In this document: positions 41,934 through 52,117 of the stretch, piece by piece
Position numbering within the stretch: position 1 is the stretch's first letter
How the letters are laid out: every line of letters starts with the position of its first letter
Assembly: GCF_013408825.1 (NCBI RefSeq)
Contig: NZ_JACCBZ010000003.1
Location: forward strand, 62,001 to 126,000
Length of the DNA: 64,000 nucleotides
Source: Mucilaginibacter tundrae
Lineage (GTDB): Bacteria; Bacteroidota; Bacteroidia; Sphingobacteriales; Sphingobacteriaceae
Direction: 5' to 3'
Notes under the pieces: model-generated
Told to the model about the DNA's origin: nothing
Seen by the model: the letters and a program-made list of their open reading frames with translations, nothing else
The model's database searches: none
Program-made: the position numbers and the translations under genes

Positions 41934-42383
41934 TTATTTCTTTTTTACTTTAATTGCAGATAGCCCTTTTTGCCCTTGTTCGGTTTCAAAAGTGACCATA
42001 TTATTTTCTTTTAAAGGTTCAGTTAAAGCATTAATGTGTACAAAAATACTTTCCTGTGTTTGCATGTCTTTTATAAAGCCATACCCTTTTGATTCATTGA
42101 AAAAGCTTACTATACCAGTCCTCACCGTATCATAAGGAATATCTTCCTGTTTAGCTACAGCAATCTGAATATCTTCTGAATTGATCTTTATCTTCCTTGA
42201 AGGATCTGGTGGCGTTGATGTTATATTGCCATGTTCGTCAATATAAGCCATCATGTCTTCCAGGCTTTTGCCTTTTCCGGCATTAGCTTTCCGTTCCTCG
42301 GCCCTTTCCTTCTTTTCCTTAGACTTTTTTAGGCGAGCCTTTTCTTTTTCCTTTTTACTAAATGTTTCTGTCGATCTTGCCAA
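41934..42383 (-). CDS. cold-shock-domain protein with lysine-rich N-terminal extension
   Basis: A 149-residue protein in two parts. Residues 1-45 are a charged coiled, disordered tail rich in Lys, Glu and Ala (KKEKEKARLKKSKEKKERAE). Residues about 83-149 are a cold-shock OB fold with RNP1 SKGYGFIKD and RNP2-like SIFVHINAL, ending GQKGLSAIKVKK. The middle (MMAYIDEHGNITSTPPDP) is a pattern shared with other Bacteroidota CspA-like proteins. It should bind single-stranded RNA or DNA as chaperone. It lies 4 bp below a classical csp gene and 2 bp above the 79-aa gene. Confidence 0.9.
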   Translation of the reverse strand: MARSTETFSKKEKEKARLKKSKEKKERAEERKANAGKGKSLEDMMAYIDEHGNITSTPPDPSRKIKINSEDIQIAVAKQEDIPYDTVRTGIVSFFNESKGYGFIKDMQTQESIFVHINALTEPLKENNMVTFETEQGQKGLSAIKVKKK

Positions 42384-42387
42384 AAGC

Positions 42388-42579
42388 TTATGCTATTTTA
42401 ACGTTAACCGCACTTGGGCCTTTTTTGCCTTCTTCTACATCGTAGCTAACCGCATCGTTTTCACGGATGTTGTCGATCAAGCCTGTTACGTGTACGAAAA
42501 CTTCTTTGCCGCCACTTGTTGGTGTAATAAAGCCGAAGCCTTTTGATTCATTGAAAAATTTTACTGTTCCTGTTGCCAT
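42388..42579 (-). CDS. cspA: cold-shock protein CspA family
   Basis: A 63-residue classical cold-shock protein, an RNA chaperone. I start it at the ATG giving MATGTVKFFNESKGFGFI; a longer in-frame reading adds ten residues from the leader and is rejected. RNP1 is SKGFGFI and RNP2 is VFVHVTGL. It ends GPSAVNVKIA. Its 5' region (42580-42795) is a long AT-rich leader, typical of cold-regulated mRNAs, though no cold box was identified. It heads the three-gene minus-strand set. Confidence 0.96.
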   Translation of the reverse strand: MATGTVKFFNESKGFGFITPTSGGKEVFVHVTGLIDNIRENDAVSYDVEEGKKGPSAVNVKIA

Positions 42580-42795
42580 TATTTTATTGTGTAAGTTGGC
42601 AAGGTACATTTAATTATTGGTATAATTAGTTATTAATGAACTAAAAACAAATCAAATAGTATTTTTAGCATTGGAGATTACCGGAGATTTGAAAAAATAA
42701 TGCTAATTTTTAAGCTAGAAAGAAAACTTAGGCTTAATGCATAAGCCACAAAGATAAATCCTGACTACAAGTAAATTATGGTAACTTAGATCGAT

Positions 42796-43014
42796 TTGGA
42801 TACCATATTTGACGAACTCATCGACACTTACCTAGCCACCAATGTGGGTACGGTTAAAAATTTCCTCAGCCCGTTATTATCGGCACATTTAGTGGATAAT
42901 ATAACTGCGCTTTATGCAGATGACAGATTACTACCTGCCGGTACAGGTAATAAACTCGTCATAAATCATAACAAACTTATAAGAAACTATGCACCGTTCA
43001 TTACATTTACATGA
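42796..43014 (+). pseudogene. truncated 2OG-Fe(II) oxygenase, N-terminal remnant
   Basis: The reading from TTG at 42796 gives about 65 residues (FDELIDTYLATNVGTVKNFL, LVDNITALYADDRLLPAGTG, LVINHNKLIRN) that look like the start of SM-20/PHD-type 2OG-Fe(II) oxygenases. In relatives as I recall them this N-terminus is followed by DAIYWLD and the iron-binding His-x-Asp...His core. Here the similarity stops after IRN and the frame ends 8 residues later. The catalytic domain is missing. The break is directly against the YdcF-like start, suggesting a deletion. Confidence 0.65.
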
Positions 43015-44255
43015 TGAGACGATTATCTGTTTTAATTTTAGGGTTTCTATTTACAATTACAGCCAATGCGCAATCTACTACTGTAAATTATCAACTGATT
43101 AAGAATGGCAGCGTACAGGCCAAGAATTTTTATCTGCTTACACTCTTACAAAATGATCCAACAATGAGCAGGGTAATTGAAACGGACCCCATACTCTCCC
43201 ACATAGCGTTAAACCAAAAACAAACGATTGTAAATAATTTGAATACAAGTCTTGATTACCGACAAATAACAACAAATCTTAAACTAACATCACAACAAAT
43301 TGAACAAATCGGTGCCGAGCTATCTAAAATTTACAATCAAAATAAGGATTTACAAAGCTTGGTAAAATACAAGCTAATTCCCTCAAAAGCATATATTCAT
43401 TACGAAAATCTTAAACCCAGGGATCAGTTAATAAAAGCATGGCAGCAGGATGCAGAAGACATTAACCATACTATCGCTGTTTATGCTGACGGAGAAAAAC
43501 CTAATTATCCTGATATAGATTCCGTTAGTTTTAATGTACACAACAAAAATTATATTAATATAATTAAACAAGCTACCCGACAAATCATCAAGAAAGTTGG
43601 GCGTTCAAACGCCTGCTTTATCCCATCCATGACAGCAGCACTTACTTTTTTGGATATAAACAACCGAAACGATGCCGGTATTTACGAGCCAATGGAAACT
43701 ACAGTAAATAAAGCCGCACTACAAAAAGCGAACCGTACTAATTGGAAAAATTATAAATACACCGTTTTATTAGTGCCGGGAGAAGGCCCTGATGACAATA
43801 GTGTACAAATTAGCAAAGGAAGCATAGCACGCTGTAAACTTGCAGCTACTGCTTATATAAAAGGATTGGCACCATTTATCATGGTATCAGGCGGCAGGGT
43901 TCATCCATATAAAACACGTTATGTTGAGGCTGTGGAAATGAAAAAATATATGGTTGATAGTTTAATGATTCCCGCTAAAGCTATTATTATTGAACCACAT
44001 GCACGACATACTACAACTAATCTGCGTAATGCATCAAGGTTGTTAATTCAATATCATTTCCCACTAAAGCGGCCTGCTTTAGTTATCACCGATGTGTCGC
44101 AGAGTATCTATATTAGTAATATGGCCGAACGATGTATACAGGAGTTGGGCGATGTACCTTATAGATTAGGTGAACGCGTTTCGCTTACCAGTCAGGAGTT
44201 TTATGCATTGCCCTCTGCTTTACAGATTAATCCATGGGAGCCACTTGATCCGTAG
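43011..44255 (+). CDS. YdcF/DUF218-family exported protein
   Basis: A 414-residue protein with a signal peptide (LSVLILGFLFTITANAQ). The N-terminal 230 residues are helical and unrecognised. The DUF218 domain lies at about 245-400: YTVLLVPGEGPDDNSVQIS, ARCKLAATAYIKGLAPFIMVSGG, EAVEMKKYMVDSLMIPAKAII, EPHARHTTTNLRNA and LVITDVSQSIYISNM. DUF218 proteins (YdcF, SanA, ElyC) act in or near the envelope; several are tied to peptidoglycan or polyprenyl-carrier steps. It is periplasmic by prediction. Two ATGs in tandem mark the start, overlapping the oxygenase remnant's stop. Confidence 0.85.
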   Translation: MMRRLSVLILGFLFTITANAQSTTVNYQLIKNGSVQAKNFYLLTLLQNDPTMSRVIETDPILSHIALNQKQTIVNNLNTSLDYRQITTNLKLTSQQIEQIGAELSKIYNQNKDLQSLVKYKLIPSKAYIHYENLKPRDQLIKAWQQDAEDINHTIAVYADGEKPNYPDIDSVSFNVHNKNYINIIKQATRQIIKKVGRSNACFIPSMTAALTFLDINNRNDAGIYEPMETTVNKAALQKANRTNWKNYKYTVLLVPGEGPDDNSVQISKGSIARCKLAATAYIKGLAPFIMVSGGRVHPYKTRYVEAVEMKKYMVDSLMIPAKAIIIEPHARHTTTNLRNASRLLIQYHFPLKRPALVITDVSQSIYISNMAERCIQELGDVPYRLGERVSLTSQEFYALPSALQINPWEPLDP

Positions 44256-44449
44256 TTAAAAATGAAGGCACAATGCGGGGATAATTATTTCCAGTGTTTA
44301 AACTTTTTAGTGGCTGCCGCCATGGCATTATATTTTTGATTTAAATTAGGTCAAACCCCTACATACATTTTAAGGATACGTTATAGATGAAAGCTATAGG
44401 CATTAAAAACTATCGATTTTTTAGCATGCATCATATGCCTTAACTTTAA

Positions 44450-46753
<2,304 letters not shown>

Positions 46754-46775
46754 TTCTAAGGCTATATTATTGATT

Positions 46776-46810
46776 AAAAGATAGACTGCTAGCAGTCTAT
46801 CTTTTATATT
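46776..46810 (+). terminator. terminator of katG
   Basis: AAAAGATAGACTGCT (46776-46790) and AGCAGTCTATCTTTT (46791-46805) form a perfect 30-bp palindrome, followed by ATATTT. It starts 22 bp after the katG stop. Confidence 0.85.
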
Positions 46811-46911
46811 TACCATCTCAAGTGATTCAGAGTCATTGTTCACTCCATTCTTGAATACCTTTAATTTATTCAAATAGAAATAATAAATTCGGGCAATCAA
46901 TCTACTACAAG

Positions 46912-47589
46912 ATGTCACAACAGCTTAATTCATTTATACATCTGGTTTTCCTGGGATTTGTAGCGCTCTTTCCTGTAGTTAATCCTATAGGAACGGCATT
47001 TATCATAAGCCCATATTTTTCAGAATTAACGAGAGCAGAGCGGCTTACAGTTGTAAAAAAGATTACATTTTATTCATTCATCATTTGTGCTGTAACCCTA
47101 TTTGTAGGGCACTGGATTTTAGAAGTATTCGGACTATCAGTTCCAATTATCCAATTAGCCGGAGGGATCATGATATGTAAAATCGGTTGGGGTTTTCTTT
47201 CCTCAGATACTAATGATAAACCCGATGAAAAAACTTCCACTCAAATTGATTTGGATCGTATCCCTTTAATTCAAAACAAAATTTTCTATCCCATTACTTT
47301 CCCTATAACTACAGGCGCCGGCACAATTTCGGTTCTTTTTACGCTTAGCGCAAGTAGTGCTAATCAAGACATGTCTCTTTATCTGGTAAACGTTGGTGCT
47401 TTATTGGTTTCTGTTATTGGTATATGTGTTTTAATTTTCATATTCTATTTAAATACAAACCGCCTGATCAGCTATATCGGTTCACATAATGAAAAGATAA
47501 TCAATAGTATAATGGCGTTTCTAATATTCTGTGTTGGCCTTCAAATAGCGATAGGCGGCATTTTTCATTTAATTAAAACTTATTCGTAA
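46912..47589 (+). CDS. MarC-family integral membrane protein
   Basis: A 225-residue membrane protein with six hydrophobic segments. The MarC signature NPIGTAFIISPYF lies in the first loop (residues about 25-38), GGIMICKIGWGF in the middle and a second re-entrant-like PITFPITTGAGTISVLFTL near residue 135. The last segment ends IGGIFHLIKTY. MarC (UPF0056) was once linked to multidrug resistance, but the function is unsettled. It stands alone, and an 8-bp inverted repeat, CTTATTCG/CGAATAAG, spans its stop codon. Confidence 0.93.
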   Translation: MSQQLNSFIHLVFLGFVALFPVVNPIGTAFIISPYFSELTRAERLTVVKKITFYSFIICAVTLFVGHWILEVFGLSVPIIQLAGGIMICKIGWGFLSSDTNDKPDEKTSTQIDLDRIPLIQNKIFYPITFPITTGAGTISVLFTLSASSANQDMSLYLVNVGALLVSVIGICVLIFIFYLNTNRLISYIGSHNEKIINSIMAFLIFCVGLQIAIGGIFHLIKTYS

Positions 47590-47676
47590 CGAATAAGAGC
47601 CATTTCATTTATTAGTTTTTTGATTCCGGCTTATTATCCAACGATCAAATAAAATTCAAATGCTTAAAATTGCAGC

Positions 47677-49671
47677 ATGAACGCCAAAGCGCAATTAGCA
47701 CAAGATTATGTGGAATCTACCAATACCACGGTTTTTCTTACCGGGAAGGCAGGCACAGGTAAAACCACCTTATTGCAGCAGGTTAAGCAGGAAACCAAAA
47801 AGAAAATGGCGGTTGTAGCGCCAACCGGCGTAGCCGCGATTAATGCGGGCGGAATGACTATACATTCTTTCTTCCAGATTCCTTTCGGGCCGCTTATACC
47901 GGGCGGCAATGCCCGGCCGGAGATGCATTATAGTCCTGAAAAGAAAGAATTGCTTTACAATTTAGAATTATTGGTTATTGATGAAGTGAGCATGGTACGG
48001 CCAGACGTCCTGGACCATATCGACTTGATCCTGCGTAACGTAAAGGAATCAACGCATCCTTTTGGTGGAGTACAACTATTGCTGATCGGCGATCTTTCAC
48101 AACTCAGCCCAATTATCCGGGAGGAAGAATGGGCTATGCTCGGCAAATATTACAGTAATCCGTATTTTTTCGCGAGCCAGGTGCTGCAAAAAATGGCTTA
48201 TGTGCGCATTGAGCTCGACCATGTTTATCGCCAGAAAGAACAATCGTTTGTTGATCTGCTTAACGAAGTGCGCAACCAATCGATTAGCGCTCAAAACTTA
48301 ATGATGCTCAATGACAGGCTCCAACCAGATTTCCGCCCAACCGCCGAAGATCCTTATATTACGCTTACCACACATAACAGCATAGCTAACAAAATCAATT
48401 CGGAGTACCTGGAAGCGCTATACGGTGAGGTATCAGAATTTAAAGCAATCATACGCGGCGATTTTCCAAAAGACGCCTACCCTACCGAAACGGATCTTGC
48501 ATTAAAGGTTGGCGCACAGGTCATGTTCGTCAAAAATGACAGCTCTATTGAGAAGCTTTATTATAATGGCAAGATCGGAACGGTAACGCGCATAGAGGAA
48601 AATACAGTTTATGTGCAATGCGGTTTTGAGAACAAGGAACTGGCTGTAGAAGCGCAGGAATGGTCAAATATAAAATACAAGCTGGAAGACGAGCAGATCA
48701 GCGAAACTAATGCGGGCAGCTTCGCACAAATACCGCTAAAACTGGCATGGGCAATCACTATTCACAAAAGCCAGGGACTGACATTTGACAAAGCAATCAT
48801 TGATGTCAGCGAAGCTTTTGCACACGGGCAGGCATATGTCGCGCTTAGCCGCTGCCGCACCCTTTCAGGAATTGTGCTCCGCAACCCGATAAGCGCTCAA
48901 AACATTATAGGAGATCCCGCTGTAATACGTTTTAATGAACAAGTACACAGGCTACAAACCGATGCTGACCGCCTAGAAATTGACCGTCAGCATTATGCAG
49001 CTTATTTGCTTTCCGAATTGTTCAATTTTAGCGGCCTGACTAATCGTATTGATGGCTTTGAAAAACTACTGCCTGGATTGGAGAGCAAAGTATTTTCCGT
49101 GGCACAAAAATCCATGCGCCAACTCAAGCTTAACGAACCTGAACGCGTCAAGAAAGCCGCGGTCTATTTTTTTATAGAATTAAAACAAGCCGCCGAAAGC
49201 CTGCACACACAGTTGCCACATTTGATCGGCACCTCCAAAGAAGGGGCGGCAAAAGCCGACCATCTGTTGCAATGGATCATGACACGGATCAGTTTAATGG
49301 AGTATTTTTCTAAAGAAGATTTCGACGTAAACGCTTATCTAAACGCTAAGAAAGATGCACTGGCTGCAAAATCATCATATTCATATGTAAAAGCACTTAA
49401 CGCTAAACCCAACGAAAAGCTCTATGAACAAATATTAGAATGGCGAGAGCGTAAAGCCGGAAACGAAAAGCTAATGCCAAACGGAATCCTATCTGAAAGA
49501 GCTGCCGCCACTATTGCTGAGAAGCTGCCCGCTACCATCAAGGCTCTTGGTGCCATTAAAGGTGTAGGCTCACAAAAAGCTAATCAATATGGCCCCGAAC
49601 TTATCTTGATGATCCGGACATACGGTAACGAACAATCAGGACTTGGAAAAGATCAAGTCAGCTTATTTTAA
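47677..49671 (+). CDS. PIF1/RecD2-like superfamily-1 helicase with HRDC domain
   Basis: A 664-residue helicase. Walker A is LTGKAGTGKTT (Lys29), then VVAPTGVAAINAGGMTIHSFF (motif Ia), LLVIDEVSMVR (motif II, DEVS as in Pif1), LLIGDLSQLSPI (motif III), and AWAITIHKSQGLTFDKAIID and AYVALSRCRTLSGI (motifs V and VI). About 160 residues with unknown role follow, then a C-terminal HRDC domain from about residue 580 (YEQILEWRERKA, GILSERAAATIAEKLP, LGAIKGVGSQKANQYGPEL). The likely role is unwinding DNA, perhaps G-quadruplexes or stalled forks. No partner gene is nearby. Confidence 0.93.
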   Translation: MNAKAQLAQDYVESTNTTVFLTGKAGTGKTTLLQQVKQETKKKMAVVAPTGVAAINAGGMTIHSFFQIPFGPLIPGGNARPEMHYSPEKKELLYNLELLVIDEVSMVRPDVLDHIDLILRNVKESTHPFGGVQLLLIGDLSQLSPIIREEEWAMLGKYYSNPYFFASQVLQKMAYVRIELDHVYRQKEQSFVDLLNEVRNQSISAQNLMMLNDRLQPDFRPTAEDPYITLTTHNSIANKINSEYLEALYGEVSEFKAIIRGDFPKDAYPTETDLALKVGAQVMFVKNDSSIEKLYYNGKIGTVTRIEENTVYVQCGFENKELAVEAQEWSNIKYKLEDEQISETNAGSFAQIPLKLAWAITIHKSQGLTFDKAIIDVSEAFAHGQAYVALSRCRTLSGIVLRNPISAQNIIGDPAVIRFNEQVHRLQTDADRLEIDRQHYAAYLLSELFNFSGLTNRIDGFEKLLPGLESKVFSVAQKSMRQLKLNEPERVKKAAVYFFIELKQAAESLHTQLPHLIGTSKEGAAKADHLLQWIMTRISLMEYFSKEDFDVNAYLNAKKDALAAKSSYSYVKALNAKPNEKLYEQILEWRERKAGNEKLMPNGILSERAAATIAEKLPATIKALGAIKGVGSQKANQYGPELILMIRTYGNEQSGLGKDQVSLF

Positions 49672-49700
49672 GATCGACCTACGCCGGTTGTCTATAGAAA

Positions 49701-51074
49701 TTAACCCACTGCCTTATTTAGCGCGATAATAGCGGTTTTAAATTGCTCCCTCGCAATCAGAAATTGGATATTGACCTTGCCTTTAGCCAAGCCTGCACTA
49801 ATAATATTGATATCATATTTAGCCAGGGCGGCCGCGGCATTCGCTAATAATCCGGGCTGGTCCATATTAGAGCCCAGAAGGCAAACCATGGCGACCGCTT
49901 CAGTGCTTACCCTTTCAAATTTTTGTTGCAGGTCAGCGATTAGTTCGGGCTTAAAATCGCTTTCCCAAATAACTATACTGATGCTATTGGCGCTGGTTAC
50001 TTTAAAAGTATAACTTATACCATGCCCATAAAATATTTGCATGATGGCGAGGTCGGAACCAACGTTACCGGTCATGAGCGGGTCGTAAATATCAATAAGC
50101 AGCTGCTGATCGGTTCCGGTTATTACCTCTACCCTTTTTATTTTACTGATATAATTTTTGGTAATCAGTGTGCCGGGATGAGCTGGTTCAAAAGTATTTT
50201 TGATGCGCAGGTGGATACCAGCCATTTCCAGCGGCTTGGCAGCTTTGGGATGAATAGCTTCCATACCTACATCGGCCAGTTGGTCAGCAATATCGTAATT
50301 GGTATAGCCAACAGGTTTTACGTTTTCAATACCGACCAGGCCTGGATCTGCAGTGGACAGGTGATATTCTTTATGGATAATTGCTTCCTGCGGTTTCAGG
50401 ATTTCCGCGATCTTGCTGAAGGTAACTTCGGAATAACCACGGTCGAATTCACGCATAATTCCTTCAGTTCCTTTGGCATAACCTGTGACAATGCAAACGC
50501 AATTCTCCAGTTCGATGTTCTTAAAGGAATCTGCGATTCGTTCACTGATAGTCAGTGGACGGCTATCCGCAAAACCAGCGAGGTCAATTAATTGCGTATT
50601 GATATTTTTTTGCTGCAAGATGGTGGCCAGTACATAAGCTGAATGACTTTCGCCTAGCGATGCAAGAATTTCCCTTGCAGCAAGCAGCACGCCTTCATTT
50701 AGATAACCTGATGCCAGCATAGTTACCGCGCTGTCCAGATAAGTTAACGCAATCCGGAGTTGATTATCCACAAAGTCATTCGCACCCGCAATATCCAGCC
50801 CGAGCGGTTCAAAGCTTTCATTTAATGATTTCAGTTGTGTGGCCACCTCAGCCAGTTTACCGTGAAAATCATCTCCATTAGCCAGTTGCTGATAAACGCC
50901 TGGTGCTTTGGTCTTTTTATTTTCAAGCAGCAGGTTGGTAACGCCAGAAAACGCGGAAACCACGAAAACACGGTTATAGAGTTCCTGCCCTGCCCTATTA
51001 TAGCAAATAATATTATTGATTACTTCCGGCAGCGCGCTCATAGAGGTGCCACCAATCTTTTCCACGGTTAACAT
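49701..51074 (-). CDS. aspartate kinase, resembling the ectoine-pathway type (Ask_Ect)
   Basis: A 457-residue aspartokinase phosphorylating aspartate, first step to lysine, threonine, methionine and, in some bacteria, ectoine. The N-terminus VEKIGGTSMSALPEV, VFVVSAFSGVTNLLLE, GYSEVTFSKIA, IHKEYHLSTADPGLVG, YDIADQLADVGMEAIHPKA and RIKNTFEPAHPGTLI agree closely with what I remember of Ask_Ect enzymes. Two ACT domains occupy about 320-457 (VEVITGTDQQLLIDIYDP; VCLLGSNMDQPGLLANAAAAL). Ask_Ect enzymes are less feedback-inhibited. No ectABC genes are in the window. It is convergent with the helicase gene. Confidence 0.88.
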   Translation of the reverse strand: MLTVEKIGGTSMSALPEVINNIICYNRAGQELYNRVFVVSAFSGVTNLLLENKKTKAPGVYQQLANGDDFHGKLAEVATQLKSLNESFEPLGLDIAGANDFVDNQLRIALTYLDSAVTMLASGYLNEGVLLAAREILASLGESHSAYVLATILQQKNINTQLIDLAGFADSRPLTISERIADSFKNIELENCVCIVTGYAKGTEGIMREFDRGYSEVTFSKIAEILKPQEAIIHKEYHLSTADPGLVGIENVKPVGYTNYDIADQLADVGMEAIHPKAAKPLEMAGIHLRIKNTFEPAHPGTLITKNYISKIKRVEVITGTDQQLLIDIYDPLMTGNVGSDLAIMQIFYGHGISYTFKVTSANSISIVIWESDFKPELIADLQQKFERVSTEAVAMVCLLGSNMDQPGLLANAAAALAKYDINIISAGLAKGKVNIQFLIAREQFKTAIIALNKAVG

Positions 51075-51118
51075 GCCGTCGAAAATACGGATTTCCGGAT
51101 TTTTAAATAATTTTTATT

Positions 51119-51394
51119 TTATTCTGCCACCAAATCACCCAGCGAAATGTTGAGCAATTGACAAAATTCGCCGAGGCTTTCTGTAGTATGCATGTAGCTG
51201 TTACCCAACCATAGCCTTAAAGGCTGTATCTCCCGGCGCATTAAAATCGCGAAATGACGTCGTGACCAGCGGTTGTGCAGAATTATTTTTTCAATGCGTT
51301 CCGCAATCAACTGGCGGTTTTCTTTTAAGCTGATATCTGCAGGGTTGAACTTATTTAAAATTACAGATAGCAATGAGTTGCGGTCGTTTGTCAT
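51119..51394 (-). CDS. small helix-turn-helix protein, XRE-like
   Basis: A 91-residue protein; I start it at MTNDRNSLLSVILNK, because the 17 residues above are A/T-rich leader. A helical N-terminus is followed by an HTH of XRE character: RWSRRHFAILMRREIQPLRLWLGNS, then TTESLGEFCQLLNISLGDLV, in which the second helix and the ESLGEFCQLLNISL tail are typical of antitoxin-type regulators. It ends 44 bp before the aspartate kinase start on the same strand. No toxin gene is adjacent. It could regulate the aspartate kinase. Confidence 0.7.
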   Translation of the reverse strand: MTNDRNSLLSVILNKFNPADISLKENRQLIAERIEKIILHNRWSRRHFAILMRREIQPLRLWLGNSYMHTTESLGEFCQLLNISLGDLVAE

Positions 51395-51483
51395 ATCGTA
51401 AGTTTTAATGGTGGATTGATTAAAATTAAAAAAAAGATTTGGCAATTAAAAGGGCGATGGGTGGAATTAACATAACAATAATG

Positions 51484-51801
51484 TTACCGCCTTTCCCGTT
51501 CCGGATTATACGCAACAAGATATTCCCATCGATTTAGCTTGATATCTTTAATATCAGGCACTTCTGTTAAAGACTGTTTTAGACCGGTTTGAACTAATCC
51601 AAACATAGCCAATAGTACCTCTGGAATTGCCTTAGCGGCAATTGCTGCATGATAGTTTTTCTCAATAGCATTTTTTTCGGCTATGGTTGCCAAGCTGACG
51701 TGCCATTTTTCATCCGGCTTAAAGCCGCTTTCTCTTGCTTTGTTTTGCAGGTCGTAGAGATATTCTTTTGCCTGTCTTTCGGCTGATTGCATATTGCTCA
51801 T
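51484..51801 (-). CDS. hypothetical protein
   Basis: A 105-residue, mainly helical soluble protein beginning MSNMQSAERQAKEYLYDLQNK. A central alpha-helical block (ATIAEKNAIEKNYHAAIAAKAIPEVLLAMFGLVQ) and a basic C-terminus (LNRWEYLVAYNPERERR) are visible. I recognise no family. It starts 1 bp after the small basic protein gene at 51803-51934, so both are one transcript. The coding quality is consistent with neighbours. Confidence 0.6.
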   Translation of the reverse strand: MSNMQSAERQAKEYLYDLQNKARESGFKPDEKWHVSLATIAEKNAIEKNYHAAIAAKAIPEVLLAMFGLVQTGLKQSLTEVPDIKDIKLNRWEYLVAYNPERERR

Positions 51802-51802
51802 A

Positions 51803-51934
51803 CTATTTCTTTTTGCTACCAGTCGTGGAATCGCTAGATACAGACTTTTTTCCAGCCTGGTAATCAGAGTTCGTTTTCGTATGATCTGCCGCAGGTGCTT
51901 TTTTTACATTTTTACTGCCTTTGTCTTTACTCAT
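51803..51934 (-). CDS. small lysine/serine-rich hydrophilic protein
   Basis: A 43-residue protein, MSKDKGSKNVKKAPAADHTK then TNSDYQAGKKSVSS, ending in GSKKK. It is short and disordered, with no hydrophobic core. The opening SKDKGSKNVKKAPA recurs, as far as I remember, in small Bacteroidota proteins of unknown function. It starts the two-gene transcript with 51484-51801. Its composition suggests a nucleic-acid-binding or hydrophilin-like role, which is speculation. Confidence 0.65.
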   Translation of the reverse strand: MSKDKGSKNVKKAPAADHTKTNSDYQAGKKSVSSDSTTGSKKK

Positions 51935-52117
51935 GATATTTGTTTTAATAGTGAATTACGCCTGCTTTTTACGGCGGAGTGGGTGGTTATGCATTGGTTG
52001 TTCAATAGTACAATATTATGAACGTTTGATAGAAGGGATTGTTGTAATAATATTTTGTAATGTTATATCCAATTGATTCCAGCGATAGGAATACTGATAT
52101 AATATAACGGATCATCA

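Noticed and set aside
50022-50591. 189-codon plus-strand ORF
   Set aside because: It is the antisense shadow of the aspartate kinase gene, which has full family conservation.
51119-51801. Toxin-antitoxin pair formed by the HTH protein and the 105-aa protein
   Set aside because: They are 89 bp apart, the 105-aa protein shows no toxin motif, and its closer partner is the 43-aa gene.
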